In this document: piece by piece, positions 31,501-42,721 of the stretch
Position numbering within the stretch: position 1 is the first letter of the stretch
Layout of the letters: the number at the start of each line of letters is the position of its first letter
Source: an uncultured Pelagibacteraceae bacterium
GTDB taxonomy: Bacteria > Pseudomonadota > Alphaproteobacteria > Pelagibacterales > Pelagibacteraceae
Length of the DNA: 64,000 nt
Assembly (NCBI GenBank): GCA_902559075.1
Contig: CACEGO010000002.1
Location: 1-64,000 of the forward strand
Direction: 5' to 3'
Notes under the pieces: model-generated
What the model was told of the DNA's origin: nothing
Databases searched by the model: none
Seen by the model: the letters and a program-made list of their open reading frames with translations, nothing else
Position numbers and translations under genes: made by a program

Positions 31501-32673
31501 TTTATTTAATCTTGCATACAAAAATGGTTTAAATAATTCTAAAGCCATTTTTTTTGGTAAACCACACTCATGCAGTTTCAGATCTGGACCAACAACGATT
31601 ACTGATCTTCCTGAATAATCAACTCTTTTTCCTAATAGATTTTGTCTAAACCTACCTTGCTTACCTTTAAGCATTTCAGCAAGAGATTTCAATGGTCTCT
31701 TACCTGTTCCTGTAATTACTCTACCTCTTCTACCATTATCAAATAAAGCGTCTACAGACTCTTGGAGCATCCTTTTTTCATTTCTTACTATTATGTCTGG
31801 AGCTTTAAGATCCATTAATCTTTTCAATCTGTTATTTCTATTAATTACTCTTCTATACAAATCGTTAAGATCTGAAGTGGCAAATCTTCCGCCATCAAGT
31901 GGAACTAAAGGTCTCAATTCAGGTGGTATAACTGGAACTACAGTCATAATCATCCACTCTGGTTTTTGACCGGTTTCAATAAAAGACTCGATTAATTTTA
32001 ATCTTTTTATTGCTCTTTCTTCATTAACTTTTGATTTTGTTTCTTTAATGAAGCTTACAAGATTTTTTCTTTCTAATTCCAAATCTAAATTCTTTAGCAT
32101 CTCTAATACAGCTTCTGCACCAATTCCAGCTGTAAAGCTTTCTTCGCCAAATTCATCCTGATATTTTGCTAATTCTTCCTCATTTAAAAGTTGATTTTTT
32201 TGTAAACCAGTTAAGCCTGGTTCTATTACTATAAAGTTTTCAAAATAAAGAACTCTCTCAATTTCCTTTAACTTCATATCTACAGCTAAAGCTATTCTGC
32301 TTGGAAGAGATTTTAAGAACCAAATATGTGCTACTGGTGTAGCAAGGTTAATGTGTCCCATTCTTTCTCTTCTTACATTTGATTTAGTAACTTCAACACC
32401 ACACTTCTCGCATATAATTCCTCTAAATTTCATTCGTTTATATTTACCGCATAAACATTCATAATCTTTTATTGGTCCAAAAATTCTTGCACAGAATAAA
32501 CCATCTTTTTCAGGTCTAAACGTTCTGTAATTAATTGTTTCTGGTTTTTTGATTTCGCCAAAAGTCCAAGATTTAATTTTCTCTGGGCTGGCAAGTGAAA
32601 TTTTAATACTATTAAAATTTTGAGCTTCTGAAATTTCGCTGCCCTTAAATAGATCGGTTAGTTCTTTTTTCAT
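28501..32673 (-). CDS. rpoC: RNA polymerase beta-prime subunit
   Basis: 1390 residues. The N-terminal zinc ligands are in [24 protein letters not shown] near residue 69. The catalytic Mg2+ motif is [12 protein letters not shown]. The second zinc cluster is in [18 protein letters not shown], and the trigger-loop region shows [20 protein letters not shown]. Length matches alphaproteobacterial beta-prime. It overlaps rpoB by one base. Confidence 0.98.
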   Translation of the reverse strand: MKKELTDLFKGSEISEAQNFNSIKISLASPEKIKSWTFGEIKKPETINYRTFRPEKDGLFCARIFGPIKDYECLCGKYKRMKFRGIICEKCGVEVTKSNVRRERMGHINLATPVAHIWFLKSLPSRIALAVDMKLKEIERVLYFENFIVIEPGLTGLQKNQLLNEEELAKYQDEFGEESFTAGIGAEAVLEMLKNLDLELERKNLVSFIKETKSKVNEERAIKRLKLIESFIETGQKPEWMIMTVVPVIPPELRPLVPLDGGRFATSDLNDLYRRVINRNNRLKRLMDLKAPDIIVRNEKRMLQESVDALFDNGRRGRVITGTGKRPLKSLAEMLKGKQGRFRQNLLGKRVDYSGRSVIVVGPDLKLHECGLPKKMALELFKPFLYARLNKLGLASTIKQAKKLVEKETNAVWDALELIVREHPVLLNRAPTLHRLGVQAFEPKLIEGDAIELHPLTCAAFNADFDGDQMAVHVPLSLEAQLEARILMLSTNNILSPSNGKPIIVPSQDMILGIYYLSQDPISDKPAGYFTNSDQIEFALSSGQINVHSTIISRYETVDEQGNKKFEKYTSTAGRFLLANLLPKNSFIKFSLVDRLLPKKVVSEIIDVVFRFCGQKTTVIFCDKLKDLGFKHAFKAGISFGKDDLVIPSNKTQLIDDTKKLIADYETQYAEGLITRGEKYNKVVDAWSKCTDKVAGEMMKGISATEKTDEGLKINSVFMMADSGARGSAAQMKQLAGMRGLIAKPSGEIIESPIISNFKEGLTALEYFNSTHGARKGLADTALKTASSGYLTRRLCDVAQDLTITKLKCDDPGFIELSEILEGGNVVVSLSERALGRVTAAEVKNPLSGEVIIKKSEMIDEAGCDKIDAAGVKSIKVYSVMTCSSKEGVCATCYGRDLSRGKMVHVGEAIGMISAQSIGEPGTQLTMRTFHVGGTASVKQDSQIVTKSDGTLKIINSNILEDSKKNLIVMGRNTQLSIEDDKGVQIAVYKVAYGSRLFFNNGDKVKANTKICEWDPYTTPVIAEKSGTASYVDLIDGVSIQETTDDATGISSKSVIDWRGQSKSTDLKPRITLRDDKGNVIKKADDNEARYYLVPDSILSIKDGQKVYAGDVIARLPKETTKTKDITGGLPRVAELFEARKAKDSAIIAENDGSVVFGKEVRGKQKVSIVPEDGSEPSNYLIPKGKHINFNPGEKIQKGEYLLDGQPLPHDILRILGIKELTEYFVNQVQEVYRLQGVIINDKHIETILRQMLKKIEVKASGDSSYLPGEVIDRIKFDNINEKLVAEGKTPAVGERVLMGITKASLQTESFISAASFQETTRVLTDAAIKGKVDPLNGLKENVIVGRLVPAGTGNIKNRWNNKALEDDNNFLAEQDKIESVEPDEKQANQ

Positions 32674-35600
32674 TAATTTAGCTCCACATTTAATGCTAAT
32701 GATTTAATCTCTTTAACTAAAACGTTAAATGACTCTGGTATCCCAGACTCAAAGTTTTCTTCACCTTTTACAATAGTCTCGTAAACTTTAACTCTTCCTG
32801 CTACATCATCAGATTTAACAGTTAAAATTTCCTGCAATGTGTATGATGCACCATAAGCTTCAAGGGCCCATACTTCCATTTCACCAAATCTTTGGCCACC
32901 TAATTGCGCTTTACCACCAAGCGGTTGTTGGGTAACCAAACTGTAAGGTCCGGTAGATCTTGCATGAATTTTATCTTCAACTAGGTGATGAAGTTTTAAC
33001 ATGTAGATTATTCCTACTGTAACTGGTCTATCAAATTTTTCTCCCGTTCGTCCGTCCCATAAGTAAGTTTGTCCTGATCCTGGCAAATTTGCTAGTTCAA
33101 GCATCTCTGTAACATTTTTTTCTTTAGCACCGTCAAAGACAGGCGTTGAGATAGCAATACCATTTTGTAAGTTTTCACAAAGATCTTTGAACTCATTCTT
33201 ACTTAACTTATCAACTTTCTCATTAAAAATTTGTTCTCCATATACAGATTTCAAGAATTTTTCTATCTTTTCTGTTCTCTCAATTTTCTTATTATTTTGA
33301 TTAACTAAATTTTTAACCTGTTCTCCAAATTCTTTACAAGCCCAACCTAAATGAGTTTCTAAAATTTGACCAACATTCATCCTACTTGGAACTCCTAGTG
33401 GATTTAATACAATATCAACTGGTCTACCATCTTCTCTGTATGGCATATCTTCTACAGGTACAATTTTACTTACAACGCCTTTATTGCCATGTCTTCCAGA
33501 CATTTTATCTCCAGGTCTTAATCTTCTTTTGATAGCAACAAAAACTTTTACCATCTTCATAACACTTGGTAACAAATCATCACCACTTCTTATTTTTAAA
33601 ACTTTGTCTTCAAATCTCTCTGTAATATCCTGTTTGGCTTTATTGTACTGGTCTTTTAATTGAGCTAGTGTTTCTTCATCGTTTACATTTCCAACCATAA
33701 TTTTAAAAACATCATTAATTGATAATTTGTTAATAGTGCCAAAATCTAACTTGGTTCCTTCAGTCAAATCTTTTACTTTTTTTATTAAAGTAGATCCTGA
33801 TAGAAATTGTGAAGCTCTTTGTTTAATGCTTCTTTCTAAAATTTCTTCTTCAACAATTTTATCTTGCTGAACTTGCTCAATTTCTGCTCTTTCAATAGTT
33901 ATCGATCTTTCATCTTTTTCAATACCATGTCTATTAAATACTCTTACATCAACTACTGTTCCACTTGATCCTCTTGACATTCTTAAAGAAGTATCCGTAA
34001 CATCAATTGCTTTTTCCCCAAAAATTGATCTTAATAATTTTTCCTCAGGTCCAGATGCCGAATCTCCTTTAGGAGTAACTTTTCCAACTAAAATATCACC
34101 AGCATTTACTTCAGCTCCAATGTAAACAATCCCAGATTCGTCAAGGTTTTTTAAAGCTTCTTCATTAACATTTGGAATATCTCTTGTTATTTCCTCTTCA
34201 CCAAGTTTTGTATCTCTAGCCATAATTTCATACTCGACAATATGAACAGATGTAAAAACATCATCCGTTACACATCTTTCTGAAATCAAGATTGAGTCCT
34301 CAAAATTATATCCCTGCCAAGGCATAAAAGCTACGGTTACATTTTTACCTAAAGCAAGTTCACCTAATTTTGTAGATGGACCATCTGCAATAATATCTCC
34401 AGATTTCACTTTGTCCCCGACTCTGACAAGAGGTCTCTGGTTTATACAAGTATTTTGATTTGATCTTTTAAATTTTTGAAGATTGTAAATATCTACACCA
34501 GACTTACTAAAGTCTGTTTCTTCAGTTACTTTAATTACAATTCTTTTACCATCAATTTTATCAACCACACCGTCACGTTTTGCTACAATTGTTACACCGG
34601 AGTCTAGTGCGACATCGCTTTCTATTCCCGTACCAACAAGTGGGGACTCGGGTTTTAAAAGCGGAACTGCTTGTCTCATCATGTTAGATCCCATCAATGC
34701 TCTGTTAGCATCGTCATTTTCTAAAAATGGAATTAATGATGCTGCAACTGAAACAAGTTGTTTAGGTGATACATCGATGTAATCAATAGTGTCAGGTTTT
34801 GATAAAAGAAAATTAAGGTTTTGTCTACACGAAACAAGTTCTTCTGTAATTTTACCATTTTTATCTAGCTTAGTGTTTGCTTGAGCGATAGTAAATTTTG
34901 TTTCTTCCATTGCTGACAAGTATTCGACCTTATCTTGCACAACACCGTCTTTAACTTTTTTATAAGGGCTCTCAATAAAGCCATACTTATTAATTTTAGC
35001 GTATGTTGATAGACTATTAATCAAACCAATATTTGGACCCTCAGGTGTCTCAATTGGACATATTCTTCCATAATGAGTTGGATGCACATCTCGAACTTCA
35101 AAACCTGCTCTTTCTCTTGTTAAACCACCCGGCCCTAAAGCTGAAACTCTTCTCTTATGAGTGATTTCAGATAATGGATTTGTTTGATCCATAAACTGAG
35201 AAAGTTGTGAACTTGCAAAAAAATCTTTTAACGAAACTGTTAATGGTTTTGCATTAATTAAATCTTGTGGCATAGCTGACTCAACATCTAGAGTTGTCAT
35301 TTTTTCTTTAATAGCTCTTTCCATTCTGTAAACACCAATTCTGGCTTGGTTTTCAACTAACTCCCCCACAGAACGTACTCTTCTATTTCCTAGATGATCA
35401 ATATCATCAACATCATCTTTACCATCACGCAAATCTAACATTTTGTGAATTATTGCAATGATATCGTCATTTCTTAATATTGTAATTTTATCTGAACATT
35501 CTTGGTTTAATCTTGAGTTCATTTTAACTCTTCCAACATCAGATAAGTCATATCTGTCTGAGCTAAAGAAAAGATTATTAAATATTTGTGTTGCTATCTC

Positions 35601-36761
35601 TATGGTTGGTGGCTCACCAGGTCTTAACATTTTATAGATTTCTGTAATAGCTTCGTCTTTTGTATTATTTTTATCAGCTAATATAGTTGTAAGTAGATAA
35701 GGTCCTTTATTTATTGAGTTTGTAACAGAAATTTGAAGTGAATGCACATTGGCATCTAAAATTTGTTGAACGATTGTATCATTTAATTCAGTACCAATTT
35801 TGAATACACCATCTTCTTCTTCATTAACTTTTACATCTCTATGCAAAAATTTACCAAACAATGACTCCCTAGAAACTAGTATATCTTTCAAGCCATCATT
35901 AGCTAATTTTTTTGCACTTAAAAAATTGATTTTGTCACCTAATTTAATTACAACTTCACCAGTCTTAGCATCAATCACTTGTTCAGAGAAATTTTTAGCT
36001 TTATAGTTTTCTGGATTAAATTTAGTTTTCCATTTTTCTGTTTTTGTATCAAAAGTATATTGTTCGCTCTCATAGAATTCATCTACTATTTCAGGTTTTG
36101 TGTAACCTAAAGCTAATAATAAAGTAGATGAAAAAATTTTCTTTTTTCTGTCAATTTTAAAATAAAGAAAATCTTTAACGTCATATTCAAAATCTAACCA
36201 AGAGCCTCTATTAGGTATTACCCTACAATTAAATAAAAGTTTACCGCTTGCATGAGTTTTTCCTTTATCATGATCAAAAAATACACCAGGACTTCTATGC
36301 ATTTGGTTTACAACAACTCTTTGAACACCATTAGTAATAAAAGTTCCACTGCTAGTCATCATAGGAACTTCACCCATATATACTTCTTGCTCTTTTGCTG
36401 ATAATATATCTTTAGTATTATTTTCTTGATCTATTTCGTAAACCACTAACCTTAATGTACATTTAAGTGCTGATGAATATGTTAGACCTCTTGCTATACA
36501 TTCTTCAACATCAAATTTTGGTTTTTCTAATCTGTATGAAACATACTCTAGTGTTGCTTTATCGTTTAAATCTTCAATTGGAAAAATGCTTTTAAATACT
36601 CTATCAAAACCTTTAGTAAGATCAGCTGCCTCTGCATTAAATTCTGTTAATTCTTTATAAGAATTTTTTTGTACTTCAATTAAGTTTGGAATAGATAAAC
36701 TTTCTTTTAGTTTACCAAAACTTTTTCTAATGTTTTTCTTTTCAGTAAAAGATAATTGCAT
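32673..36761 (-). CDS. rpoB: RNA polymerase beta subunit
   Basis: 1362 residues with the rifampicin-pocket region [21 protein letters not shown] followed by [23 protein letters not shown], and later [17 protein letters not shown] and [25 protein letters not shown]. The rifampicin-pocket residues look like the susceptible form. An intergenic hairpin separates it from rplL. Confidence 0.98.
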   Translation of the reverse strand: MQLSFTEKKNIRKSFGKLKESLSIPNLIEVQKNSYKELTEFNAEAADLTKGFDRVFKSIFPIEDLNDKATLEYVSYRLEKPKFDVEECIARGLTYSSALKCTLRLVVYEIDQENNTKDILSAKEQEVYMGEVPMMTSSGTFITNGVQRVVVNQMHRSPGVFFDHDKGKTHASGKLLFNCRVIPNRGSWLDFEYDVKDFLYFKIDRKKKIFSSTLLLALGYTKPEIVDEFYESEQYTFDTKTEKWKTKFNPENYKAKNFSEQVIDAKTGEVVIKLGDKINFLSAKKLANDGLKDILVSRESLFGKFLHRDVKVNEEEDGVFKIGTELNDTIVQQILDANVHSLQISVTNSINKGPYLLTTILADKNNTKDEAITEIYKMLRPGEPPTIEIATQIFNNLFFSSDRYDLSDVGRVKMNSRLNQECSDKITILRNDDIIAIIHKMLDLRDGKDDVDDIDHLGNRRVRSVGELVENQARIGVYRMERAIKEKMTTLDVESAMPQDLINAKPLTVSLKDFFASSQLSQFMDQTNPLSEITHKRRVSALGPGGLTRERAGFEVRDVHPTHYGRICPIETPEGPNIGLINSLSTYAKINKYGFIESPYKKVKDGVVQDKVEYLSAMEETKFTIAQANTKLDKNGKITEELVSCRQNLNFLLSKPDTIDYIDVSPKQLVSVAASLIPFLENDDANRALMGSNMMRQAVPLLKPESPLVGTGIESDVALDSGVTIVAKRDGVVDKIDGKRIVIKVTEETDFSKSGVDIYNLQKFKRSNQNTCINQRPLVRVGDKVKSGDIIADGPSTKLGELALGKNVTVAFMPWQGYNFEDSILISERCVTDDVFTSVHIVEYEIMARDTKLGEEEITRDIPNVNEEALKNLDESGIVYIGAEVNAGDILVGKVTPKGDSASGPEEKLLRSIFGEKAIDVTDTSLRMSRGSSGTVVDVRVFNRHGIEKDERSITIERAEIEQVQQDKIVEEEILERSIKQRASQFLSGSTLIKKVKDLTEGTKLDFGTINKLSINDVFKIMVGNVNDEETLAQLKDQYNKAKQDITERFEDKVLKIRSGDDLLPSVMKMVKVFVAIKRRLRPGDKMSGRHGNKGVVSKIVPVEDMPYREDGRPVDIVLNPLGVPSRMNVGQILETHLGWACKEFGEQVKNLVNQNNKKIERTEKIEKFLKSVYGEQIFNEKVDKLSKNEFKDLCENLQNGIAISTPVFDGAKEKNVTEMLELANLPGSGQTYLWDGRTGEKFDRPVTVGIIYMLKLHHLVEDKIHARSTGPYSLVTQQPLGGKAQLGGQRFGEMEVWALEAYGASYTLQEILTVKSDDVAGRVKVYETIVKGEENFESGIPESFNVLVKEIKSLALNVELN

Positions 36762-36772
36762 CTATGTTTAAT

Positions 36773-36798
36773 AATACTGATTAAAAATAATCAGTATT
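36773..36798 (-). promoter_or_regulatory. rplL-rpoB intergenic hairpin
   Basis: AATACTGATT and AATCAGTATT form a perfect 10 bp stem around a 6-base A/T loop, inside the 56 bp rplL-rpoB gap. It lacks a strong U-tract on the transcribed strand. In E. coli the equivalent gap has a partial attenuator and an RNase III site that set the ribosomal protein to polymerase ratio; a similar role is inferred here. Confidence 0.6.
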
Positions 36799-36817
36799 CG
36801 AATTCTTTCTATTTAAT

Positions 36818-37183
36818 TTATTTAAGTTCTACTTTAGCGCCAGCAGCTTCTAACTTAGCTTTGATTTCCTCAGCCTCTTTTTTATTTACACCAGATTTAA
36901 CTTCTTTTGGTGCTCCCTCTACAAGATCTTTAGCTTCCTTTAAACCTAGTGAAGTAGCTGCTCTAACTTCTTTGATAACATTAATTTTTTTGTCACCTGC
37001 AGAAACTAACATGATTGTAAAATCATCTTTATCTTCTGCTGGAGCTGCACCACCTGCTGCTGCTGGAGCTGCTGCTGCCATTGGAGTTACACCCCATTTT
37101 TCTTCTAATTGTTTTGAAAGTTCAGCTGCCTCTGCAACAGTCAAACTTGATAAGTCTTCTATAATTTTGTTTAGGTCAGGCAT
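36818..37183 (-). CDS. rplL: Ribosomal protein L7/L12
   Basis: 121 residues: N-terminal dimer domain ([29 protein letters not shown]), Ala/Pro-rich hinge near residues 35-50, and the C-terminal factor-binding domain ([28 protein letters not shown]). It forms the stalk that recruits GTPase factors. It follows rplJ by 5 bp. Confidence 0.98.
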   Translation of the reverse strand: MPDLNKIIEDLSSLTVAEAAELSKQLEEKWGVTPMAAAAPAAAGGAAPAEDKDDFTIMLVSAGDKKINVIKEVRAATSLGLKEAKDLVEGAPKEVKSGVNKKEAEEIKAKLEAAGAKVELK

Positions 37184-37188
37184 AAGTA

Positions 37189-37710
37189 TTACTCTTTGGG
37201 TTGTGTTTCAGAATTTTCTGCCGACAAACTACTCATTTTTTCTGAATGTGCAAGCAAAATACTGATTAATTTAGATGCAGAAGCATTCAAAATACCCACA
37301 ATATTAGCTCTTGCTTCATCTAATGTAGGTAAACTTGCTACATTTTGGACACCAGCCTGATCCAAGACCTCGTTATCCATGATTCCACCGATTAATTTTA
37401 GGTTTTCGTTATCTTTTGCAAATTTTGAAAGAATCCTGGCTGACATTATAGCATCCTCTCCAAATGCAACTGCTGTAGGACCAGTAAATAAATTTGATAA
37501 ATCTTTACACTTTGTTTTTTCTAAAGCTAATTTTGTAATTCTGTTTTTGGTTATTTTGAAAATTATTCCATGTTCTCTCATTTTCGCTCTCAATTCATCT
37601 AATTGAGTCATAGTTAAACCTTGGTAATGGGTAACCATAACAGCTTTGCTGTTTTCAAACTTACTGGTCATCTCTTCTATATAATTTTTCTTTTGCTCTT
37701 TATTCATCAT
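37189..37710 (-). CDS. rplJ: Ribosomal protein L10
   Basis: 173 residues: N-terminal rRNA-binding domain with [24 protein letters not shown] and [12 protein letters not shown], and a C-terminal helix that holds L7/L12 dimers. Two adjacent ATG codons (MM) could both serve. It follows rplA by 2 bp. Confidence 0.96.
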   Translation of the reverse strand: MMNKEQKKNYIEEMTSKFENSKAVMVTHYQGLTMTQLDELRAKMREHGIIFKITKNRITKLALEKTKCKDLSNLFTGPTAVAFGEDAIMSARILSKFAKDNENLKLIGGIMDNEVLDQAGVQNVASLPTLDEARANIVGILNASASKLISILLAHSEKMSSLSAENSETQPKE

Positions 37711-37712
37711 AA

Positions 37713-38402
37713 CTATATCGATTTCCCTAATTTAACTTTATATGAAACACCCATTGTTGATGTAGCAAATACACTTCTAATTAAATCACCTTTTAATGTG
37801 TTATTTGATTTTTCTTTTTCTAAAACATCTAAAATTGAATTGTAATTTTTTAGTAATTCATCGTCACTAAAAGATTTTTTTCCTATACTAACTCCAATAT
37901 TTCCATCTTTATCATTTCTTATTTCTACTTGACCAGATTTAGCATTAGTTACTGCTTCTTTAATATTATCTGAAACCGATCCAAGTTTGGGGTTAGGCAT
38001 CAAACCTTTTGGTCCTAAAACTTTTCCTAATTTAGAAAGTTTAATCATCATTCCTGGAGTACAAATTAATTTTTCAAAATTCAATTCTCCTCCTTTAATT
38101 CTTTCAACAAACTCATCACCACCTACAATATCTGCACCAGCATCTTTTGCTTCTTGAGCTTTATTATCCTCACAAACTACCGCAACTTTAACTTTCTTTC
38201 CTGTTCCACCAGGTAAATTAACTACTGTTCTGATATTAACTTCACTTTTTTTTTGTTTGTTGTTTATTTGAAAACTTAAATCTAAAGACTCATCAAATTT
38301 AGTTGTACAGTTTTTCTTAAGTTCAGGTAATAATTTCTCGATAGACTCTGCAGTCAAGTCTTTTGTCTTTTCAGGTAATTTTTTATATCTTTTAGATGAC
38401 AT
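37713..38402 (-). CDS. rplA: Ribosomal protein L1
   Basis: 229 residues, family length, with NLPGGTGKKVKVAVV, the GPKGLMPNPKLGSVSDN motif and KSGQVEIRNDKDGNIGVSIGK. L1 forms the mobile stalk at the E site and in E. coli represses its own operon. One-base overlap with rplK. Confidence 0.98.
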   Translation of the reverse strand: MSSKRYKKLPEKTKDLTAESIEKLLPELKKNCTTKFDESLDLSFQINNKQKKSEVNIRTVVNLPGGTGKKVKVAVVCEDNKAQEAKDAGADIVGGDEFVERIKGGELNFEKLICTPGMMIKLSKLGKVLGPKGLMPNPKLGSVSDNIKEAVTNAKSGQVEIRNDKDGNIGVSIGKKSFSDDELLKNYNSILDVLEKEKSNNTLKGDLIRSVFATSTMGVSYKVKLGKSI

Positions 38403-38827
38403 TACTCTTTTACCTCAATACCCATTGATCTGGCTGATCCAGCAATAATTTTTGTAGCTTCTTCAATATCGTGCGCATTTAAATCTTTCATTTTTTCTTT
38501 TGCAATGCTCTCTAATTGTTTTTTTGAAATTGAGGCAACAATATTTCTACCAGGTTCTTTAGAACCACCTTTAAGTTTAACTGCTTCTTTAATATAAAAA
38601 GATGCTGGAGGTGATTTTATTTTAAAATCAAATTTTTTATCTTTATAGACTGTAATTTCAACTGGAACAGGTTTACCTGCCATTGATTTAGTCTTGTCAT
38701 TAAATGCTTTACAAAACTCCATTATGTTCACCCCTCGCTGACCTAAGGCAGGTCCAACTGGAGGAGCTGGGTTTGCTTGACCACCTTTAATTTGCAACTT
38801 TATAAATCCACTAATTTCTTTTGCCAT
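38402..38827 (-). CDS. rplK: Ribosomal protein L11
   Basis: 141 residues: [37 protein letters not shown] and the C-terminal rRNA-binding part [13 protein letters not shown]. It is part of the GTPase centre. One-base overlap with nusG. Confidence 0.98.
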   Translation of the reverse strand: MAKEISGFIKLQIKGGQANPAPPVGPALGQRGVNIMEFCKAFNDKTKSMAGKPVPVEITVYKDKKFDFKIKSPPASFYIKEAVKLKGGSKEPGRNIVASISKKQLESIAKEKMKDLNAHDIEEATKIIAGSARSMGIEVKE

Positions 38828-39357
38828 TAACTTACCTTCTCTACCTGATTATACTCTAAATCTACAGGTGTTGGACGACCAAATATAGAAACTGAAACCT
38901 TAAGTCTAGCTTTTTCTTCATCAATTTCTTCAATCATTCCATTAAATGATGCAAATGGTCCATCTACAACCTGAACTTTTTCACCAACGCTGTACTCTAT
39001 ACCAGATTTTGGTTGAGCCACACCATCTTTTATTTGACCTAAAATCTTTTCAACTTCTTTATCTGATACGGGTACAGGAATACCTCTTGTGCCTAAAAAA
39101 CCACTTACTCTTTTTATGTTCTTGATCATATGATAAATATTATTATCCATCTCGCTCTTAATTAATACGTATCCAGGAAAGTATTTTTTTTTTCTTTGAA
39201 TTCTTTTTCCTCTCTTGACCTCAGTAACGTCGTGCGTAGGTACAATAATTTCCTCAAATTTATCTGCAATTTTTGCTTTATCTGCTTCTTCTTTAATTAA
39301 AGATGCAACCTTGTTTTCAAAACTTGAATGAGATTGAACAATGTACCAGTTTTTCAT
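38827..39357 (-). CDS. nusG: Transcription termination/antitermination factor NusG
   Basis: 176 residues: NGN domain starting [16 protein letters not shown], with [15 protein letters not shown], then the C-terminal KOW domain [22 protein letters not shown]. It binds the polymerase clamp and couples to S10 or Rho. One-base overlap with secE. Confidence 0.97.
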   Translation of the reverse strand: MKNWYIVQSHSSFENKVASLIKEEADKAKIADKFEEIIVPTHDVTEVKRGKRIQRKKKYFPGYVLIKSEMDNNIYHMIKNIKRVSGFLGTRGIPVPVSDKEVEKILGQIKDGVAQPKSGIEYSVGEKVQVVDGPFASFNGMIEEIDEEKARLKVSVSIFGRPTPVDLEYNQVEKVS

Positions 39358-39548
39358 TATATACTTACCTTAAGTAGTAATTCTAGGAAAAATTTCAAAA
39401 CCTGATCTAAAAGGAGAAAAAATAAAGACATAACAACTGCCATTACAAATACCATCAAAGCACCTTGCAATGTCTCTTTCCAAGTTGGCCAAGTAACTTT
39501 GAAAGCCTCTTGTTTAACTTCCTGAATAAATTTAATCGGGTTTCTCAT
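39357..39548 (-). CDS. secE: Preprotein translocase subunit SecE
   Basis: 63 residues, the minimal single-helix form: an amphipathic N part PIKFIQEVKQEAFKVTWPTWKET followed by one membrane helix (LMVFVMAVVMSLFFLLLDQVL). It clamps SecY. Located between tRNA-Trp and nusG, as in most proteobacteria. Confidence 0.95.
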   Translation of the reverse strand: MRNPIKFIQEVKQEAFKVTWPTWKETLQGALMVFVMAVVMSLFFLLLDQVLKFFLELLLKVSI

Positions 39549-39565
39549 AATTTACATGCTCAAAT

Positions 39566-39641
39566 TGGCAGGAGCGGAGGGACTCGAACCCTCAGCCTCC
39601 GGTTTTGGAGACCGGCGCTCTACCAATTGAGCTACACTCCT
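39566..39641 (-). tRNA. tRNA-Trp (CCA anticodon)
   Basis: A full cloverleaf can be folded: acceptor AGGAGTG/CGCTCCT, D arm AGCTCAATTGGTAGAGC, anticodon loop CTCCAAA with CCA, T arm GGGTTCGAGTCCC, and an encoded CCA tail. 76 nt. It lies between tuf (10 bp upstream of it) and secE. Confidence 0.97.
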
Positions 39642-39651
39642 ATTTATAGAG

Positions 39652-40842
39652 TTACTCTATAATTTTAGTTACTACTCCTGCTCCAACAGTTCTTCCACCT
39701 TCTCTTATCGCAAAGTTTAATTTTTCGGCCATTGCAATTGGCGTAATAAGTTTAACAGTAAATTTAGCATCATCACCTGGCATAACCATTTCAGTTCCAG
39801 CTGGTAATTCTACTTCACCTGTTACATCTGTTGTTCTAAAATAAAACTGAGGTCTATATTTAGTAAAGAAAGGCGTGTGTCTTCCACCCTCGTCTTTTTT
39901 AAGTACATAAGCTTGAGCCTCAAATTTAGTATGTGGAGTAATTGAACCAGGCTTACAAAGAACTTGTCCTCTTTCAATGTCAGTTCTTTCAATACCTCTC
40001 AATAAAATCCCTACGTTATCACCAGCTTCACCAGAATCTAAGAGTTTTCTAAACATTTCAACTCCAGTACAAACTGATTTCTTAGTTTCTTTAATTCCAA
40101 CTATTTCAACTTCTTCTCCAGTTTTAATTACACCTGATTCAACTCTACCTGTCGCAACTGTTCCTCTTCCAGAAATTGAGAACACGTCTTCAATCGGCAT
40201 CAAGAATGGTTTATCAACCTCTCTAGCTGGTTGTGGAATATGTTCGTCAACAGCTTTCATTAACTCTAAAATTGAATTTTTTCCAATTTCATCATCTCTT
40301 CCTTCAACTGCTGCTAAAGCTGAACCTTTAACAATTGGTGTTTTGTCACCTGGATATTTATATGATGTTAAAAGCTCTCTGATTTCTTCCTCAACAAGTT
40401 CAATCATTTCTTTATCATCAACTTGATCTACTTTATTTAAGTAAACAACTATAGCTGGAATACCAACTTGTCTTCCCAAAAGAATATGTTCTCTTGTTTG
40501 TGGCATTGGACCATCAGCTGCATTAACAACTAAGATAGCTCCATCCATTTGTGCAGCACCAGTAATCATGTTTTTTACATAGTCAGCGTGTCCAGGACAA
40601 TCCACGTGAGCATAGTGTCTTTTTTCAGTTTCATACTCAACGTGTGCTGTTGAAATTGTTATACCTCTCTCTTTTTCTTCAGGTGCTTTATCAATTTGAT
40701 CATAAGCAACTGCTGTTCCGCCGCCCGCTTGTGCTAATACATTTGTAATCGCGGCAGTAAGAGTTGTTTTACCATGGTCTACATGACCGATAGTCCCAAT
40801 GTTACAGTGGGGTTTATTTCTTACAAATTTTTCTTTTGACAT
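39652..40842 (-). CDS. tuf: Translation elongation factor Tu
   Basis: 396 residues, full length: [53 protein letters not shown], and [13 protein letters not shown] at the end. It carries aminoacyl-tRNA to the ribosome. This is the only tuf in the window; the position after fusA is empty. It is nested among tRNA-Gly/Tyr upstream and tRNA-Trp downstream. Confidence 0.98.
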   Translation of the reverse strand: MSKEKFVRNKPHCNIGTIGHVDHGKTTLTAAITNVLAQAGGGTAVAYDQIDKAPEEKERGITISTAHVEYETEKRHYAHVDCPGHADYVKNMITGAAQMDGAILVVNAADGPMPQTREHILLGRQVGIPAIVVYLNKVDQVDDKEMIELVEEEIRELLTSYKYPGDKTPIVKGSALAAVEGRDDEIGKNSILELMKAVDEHIPQPAREVDKPFLMPIEDVFSISGRGTVATGRVESGVIKTGEEVEIVGIKETKKSVCTGVEMFRKLLDSGEAGDNVGILLRGIERTDIERGQVLCKPGSITPHTKFEAQAYVLKKDEGGRHTPFFTKYRPQFYFRTTDVTGEVELPAGTEMVMPGDDAKFTVKLITPIAMAEKLNFAIREGGRTVGAGVVTKIIE

Positions 40843-40890
40843 TACTTTTTTTACCTCAGTTTATTTGTTTTCATTTCTAATTTTATTTCT

Positions 40891-40964
40891 TGGAGCGGGT
40901 AAAGGGAATCGAACCCTTACATCCAGCTTGGAAGGCTAGCGTTCTACCATTGAACTACACCCGC
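40891..40964 (-). tRNA. tRNA-Gly (TCC anticodon)
   Basis: 74 nt with acceptor GCGGGTG/TACCCGC, anticodon loop CTTCCAA giving TCC, T arm GGGTTCGATTCCC and an encoded CCA. It is 48 bp upstream of tuf and is probably co-transcribed with it. Confidence 0.97.
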
Positions 40965-41009
40965 ACAACCCCAAGAGTAACACTCCATGTTAAAAAAAAA
41001 ATTATTGAA

Positions 41010-41095
41010 TGGTGGAGGGGGAAAGATTCGAACTTTCGAAGACCGAAGTCAACGGGTTTACAGCCCGCCCCATTTGACCGCTCTGGAACCCCTCC
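41010..41095 (-). tRNA. tRNA-Tyr (GTA anticodon)
   Basis: 86 nt, class II with a long variable arm (GTTGACTTCGGTCTTCG region). Acceptor GGAGGGG/CCCCTCC, anticodon loop CTGTAAA giving GTA, T arm with GTTCGAATC, and an encoded CCA. First gene of the tRNA-Tyr/tRNA-Gly/tuf unit. Confidence 0.96.
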
Positions 41096-41142
41096 TTTGG
41101 GGAAGTGTCCCCTTGTTCAATAAAGCTTCAAATAACAAGCGT

Positions 41143-41170
41143 TTTATATATTTTATTTGTGCAAATGCAA
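41143..41170 (-). promoter_or_regulatory. Predicted promoter of tRNA-Tyr-tRNA-Gly-tuf
   Basis: On the minus strand TTGCAT (41165-41170) and TATAAA (41143-41148) are 16 bp apart, about 48 bp before tRNA-Tyr, in the 129 bp gap that faces the divergent rlmB gene. A small GGGG-CCCC hairpin (41099-41112) lies between the promoter and the tRNA. Confidence 0.55.
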
Positions 41171-41224
41171 CACGTGATTTAATAAGAAAATATCAAAAAA
41201 AACGTGTAAAACTCCTGTTAATTT

Positions 41225-41968
41225 ATGAATAAATCATCTTTTTTTATTGTTGGACAACATGCGGTGATGGAAGCTCTTAAAAACCCCAAAAGAAAAGTGT
41301 TAAGAGTTTTTTTAACTGAAGAGTCTAAAAAAAATATTCATAGAAAAAACCCTAACACTAACGTTTTAGAAGACGTTAAAGTTTATTTTAAATCTAAAAA
41401 AGAATTAGACAAGTACACATCTAAAGAACAATTGATGCATAATGGTTATGTTGCTGAAATTGAACATTTAGATCAACCAGACTTAAAAAATTTCATTAAA
41501 AATAAGAATAATTTAACATTTGTTTGTCTTGATGAAGTTTCAGATCCAAGAAATATAGGTGCATTAATAAGAAGTGCAGCCTCATTTGAAATTGATGGAT
41601 TAATAATTAAAGAAAGACATTTTCCTAAAGAAAGTAAATTAATGTATAAATCAGCAAGTGGGTGTATGGAACACGTTAATATATTTCAGGTATCAAACAT
41701 TAATTCTACGCTAAAAAATTTAAGAGAGAAAAATTTCTGGGTTTATGGTTTTGATCCAAGGGGCCAAAAAAATTTCACTGATATAAAGTGGGAAGGCAAT
41801 AATATACTTTTGTTTGGTTCTGAAGGATTTGGAATGAGAGAGCATACAGGTAAATATGCAGACTTTTTTGTAAAAATTAATATAAGTAAAGAGATTGAAA
41901 GTTTAAATATCTCAAATAGTGCAGCAATTGTATTTCATCATCTAAGTTATATAAAAAAAAAGAGTTGA
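41225..41968 (+). CDS. rlmB: TrmH-family RNA 2'-O-methyltransferase, probably RlmB
   Basis: 247 residues of the SPOUT superfamily. A substrate-binding N domain (FFIVGQHAVMEALKNPKRKVLRVFLTEE) is followed by the knotted catalytic domain: LDEVSDPRNIGALIRSAASFEIDGLII (motif 1), LLFGSEGFGMRE (motif 2) and INISKEIESLNISNSAAIVFHHL (motif 3). RlmB methylates G2251 of 23S rRNA. It ends 33 bp before tRNA-Thr. Confidence 0.92.
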   Translation: MNKSSFFIVGQHAVMEALKNPKRKVLRVFLTEESKKNIHRKNPNTNVLEDVKVYFKSKKELDKYTSKEQLMHNGYVAEIEHLDQPDLKNFIKNKNNLTFVCLDEVSDPRNIGALIRSAASFEIDGLIIKERHFPKESKLMYKSASGCMEHVNIFQVSNINSTLKNLREKNFWVYGFDPRGQKNFTDIKWEGNNILLFGSEGFGMREHTGKYADFFVKINISKEIESLNISNSAAIVFHHLSYIKKKS

Positions 41969-42001
41969 TTATTTACAAAATTGTTAATAACTATTGCGCA
42001 T

Positions 42002-42077
42002 GCCCTTGTAGCTCAGCTGGTAGAGCAATTGATTTGTAATCAATAGGTCCGCGGTTCGAATCCGTGCGGGGGCACCA
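42002..42077 (+). tRNA. tRNA-Thr (TGT anticodon), integration target
   Basis: 76 nt cloverleaf: acceptor GCCCTTG/CGGGGGC (with G-T pairs), D arm AGCTCAGCTGGTAGAGC, anticodon stem ATTGA/TCAAT with loop TTTGTAA giving TGT, T arm CGGTTCGAATCCG, and an encoded CCA. Its anticodon-to-3' half recurs 750 bp downstream and, degraded, 894 bp further, marking two integration events. Confidence 0.96.
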
Positions 42078-42133
42078 CTTCACTTACTTTTTTATCAAAA
42101 TTATTTATTCAAAAGCTATTCTTAACACAAAAA

Positions 42134-42154
42134 GTGTGGTCAGAGTGTGGACAG
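42134..42154 (+). repeat. Islet A left repeat pair (11 bp period)
   Basis: GTGTGG occurs at 42134 and 42145, within TGTGGTCA and TGTGGACA. 57 bp after the tRNA-Thr end and about 34 bp from the cargo stop. Confidence 0.65.
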
Positions 42155-42187
42155 ATTTGTAGACCAATCAAGTAGTCTAAAGCAAAA

Positions 42188-42685
42188 TTAATTTACACCA
42201 TTCTTAATTAATTTTTTAAAAGTTTTTTTATCAACAATATTACATTTTGAGTCCATGGCTAAATTTAAATCATCACCCATTTTTAAAATCATAGATTGAT
42301 GATATTCGCCATTTATATTTTCAATAGCGTAACCAATCTGTAAAGAGTCTAATGTTGCTCCCCATGAATAGATATTATCTTTATATTCAAATTTATCTTT
42401 ATTCGTTTCATCTGGTTTTTTATCTTTCCAATCTGTCTCTGTCATCATTCCTTGTTCATAAACAGTAACTGTTGTTTTTTTTTTAACATCTTTTAATTTG
42501 TAAAATATATGACCATTGTAAGAACCTATAGATAAATGAGGTTGCTCATCAGGACTAAAAGCTCCACTTGCAGATTTATTTTCTTTTATAATTTGTTTAC
42601 ATGATAGATATGTAAAAGGTGTAGCTGCAATAGCATTAACACTTAATATTAATCCTAGAACCGTAATCCCTAAAAGTTTTTTCAT
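42188..42685 (-). CDS. Exported protein of unknown function (islet A cargo)
   Basis: 165 residues. A clear signal peptide, MKKLLGITVLGLILSVNAIA, is followed by a mature domain of about 145 residues with two cysteines (LSCKQII near the N terminus and DSKCNIV near the C terminus), suitable for a periplasmic disulfide. No family was recognised. It is the only gene of islet A. A repeat pair begins 18 bp before its ATG, in the position of a promoter or operator. Confidence 0.8.
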   Translation of the reverse strand: MKKLLGITVLGLILSVNAIAATPFTYLSCKQIIKENKSASGAFSPDEQPHLSIGSYNGHIFYKLKDVKKKTTVTVYEQGMMTETDWKDKKPDETNKDKFEYKDNIYSWGATLDSLQIGYAIENINGEYHQSMILKMGDDLNLAMDSKCNIVDKKTFKKLIKNGVN

Positions 42686-42702
42686 AGTGAAAACTCTACC
42701 AC

Positions 42703-42721
42703 TGCACCCATAATGTGACCA
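42703..42721 (+). repeat. Islet A right repeat pair (11 bp period)
   Basis: TGCACCCA (42703) and TGTGACCA (42714), 11 bp apart and more divergent than the other pairs. The first lies 18 bp from the cargo ATG, the same offset as in islets B and the inner module of D. Confidence 0.5.

Noticed and set aside
36756-37265. 169-residue open frame on the plus strand over rplL and part of rplJ
   Set aside because: It is antisense to two certain ribosomal genes and its Ala/Ser-rich sequence is just the reverse reading of the rplL hinge.
39465-39662. 65-residue open frame over secE and tRNA-Trp on the plus strand
   Set aside because: Antisense to secE and the tRNA; it ends in translated tRNA sequence.
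40890-41232. Two open frames on the plus strand across tRNA-Gly and tRNA-Tyr
   Set aside because: They consist mostly of reverse-complemented tRNA sequence; no independent coding signal.
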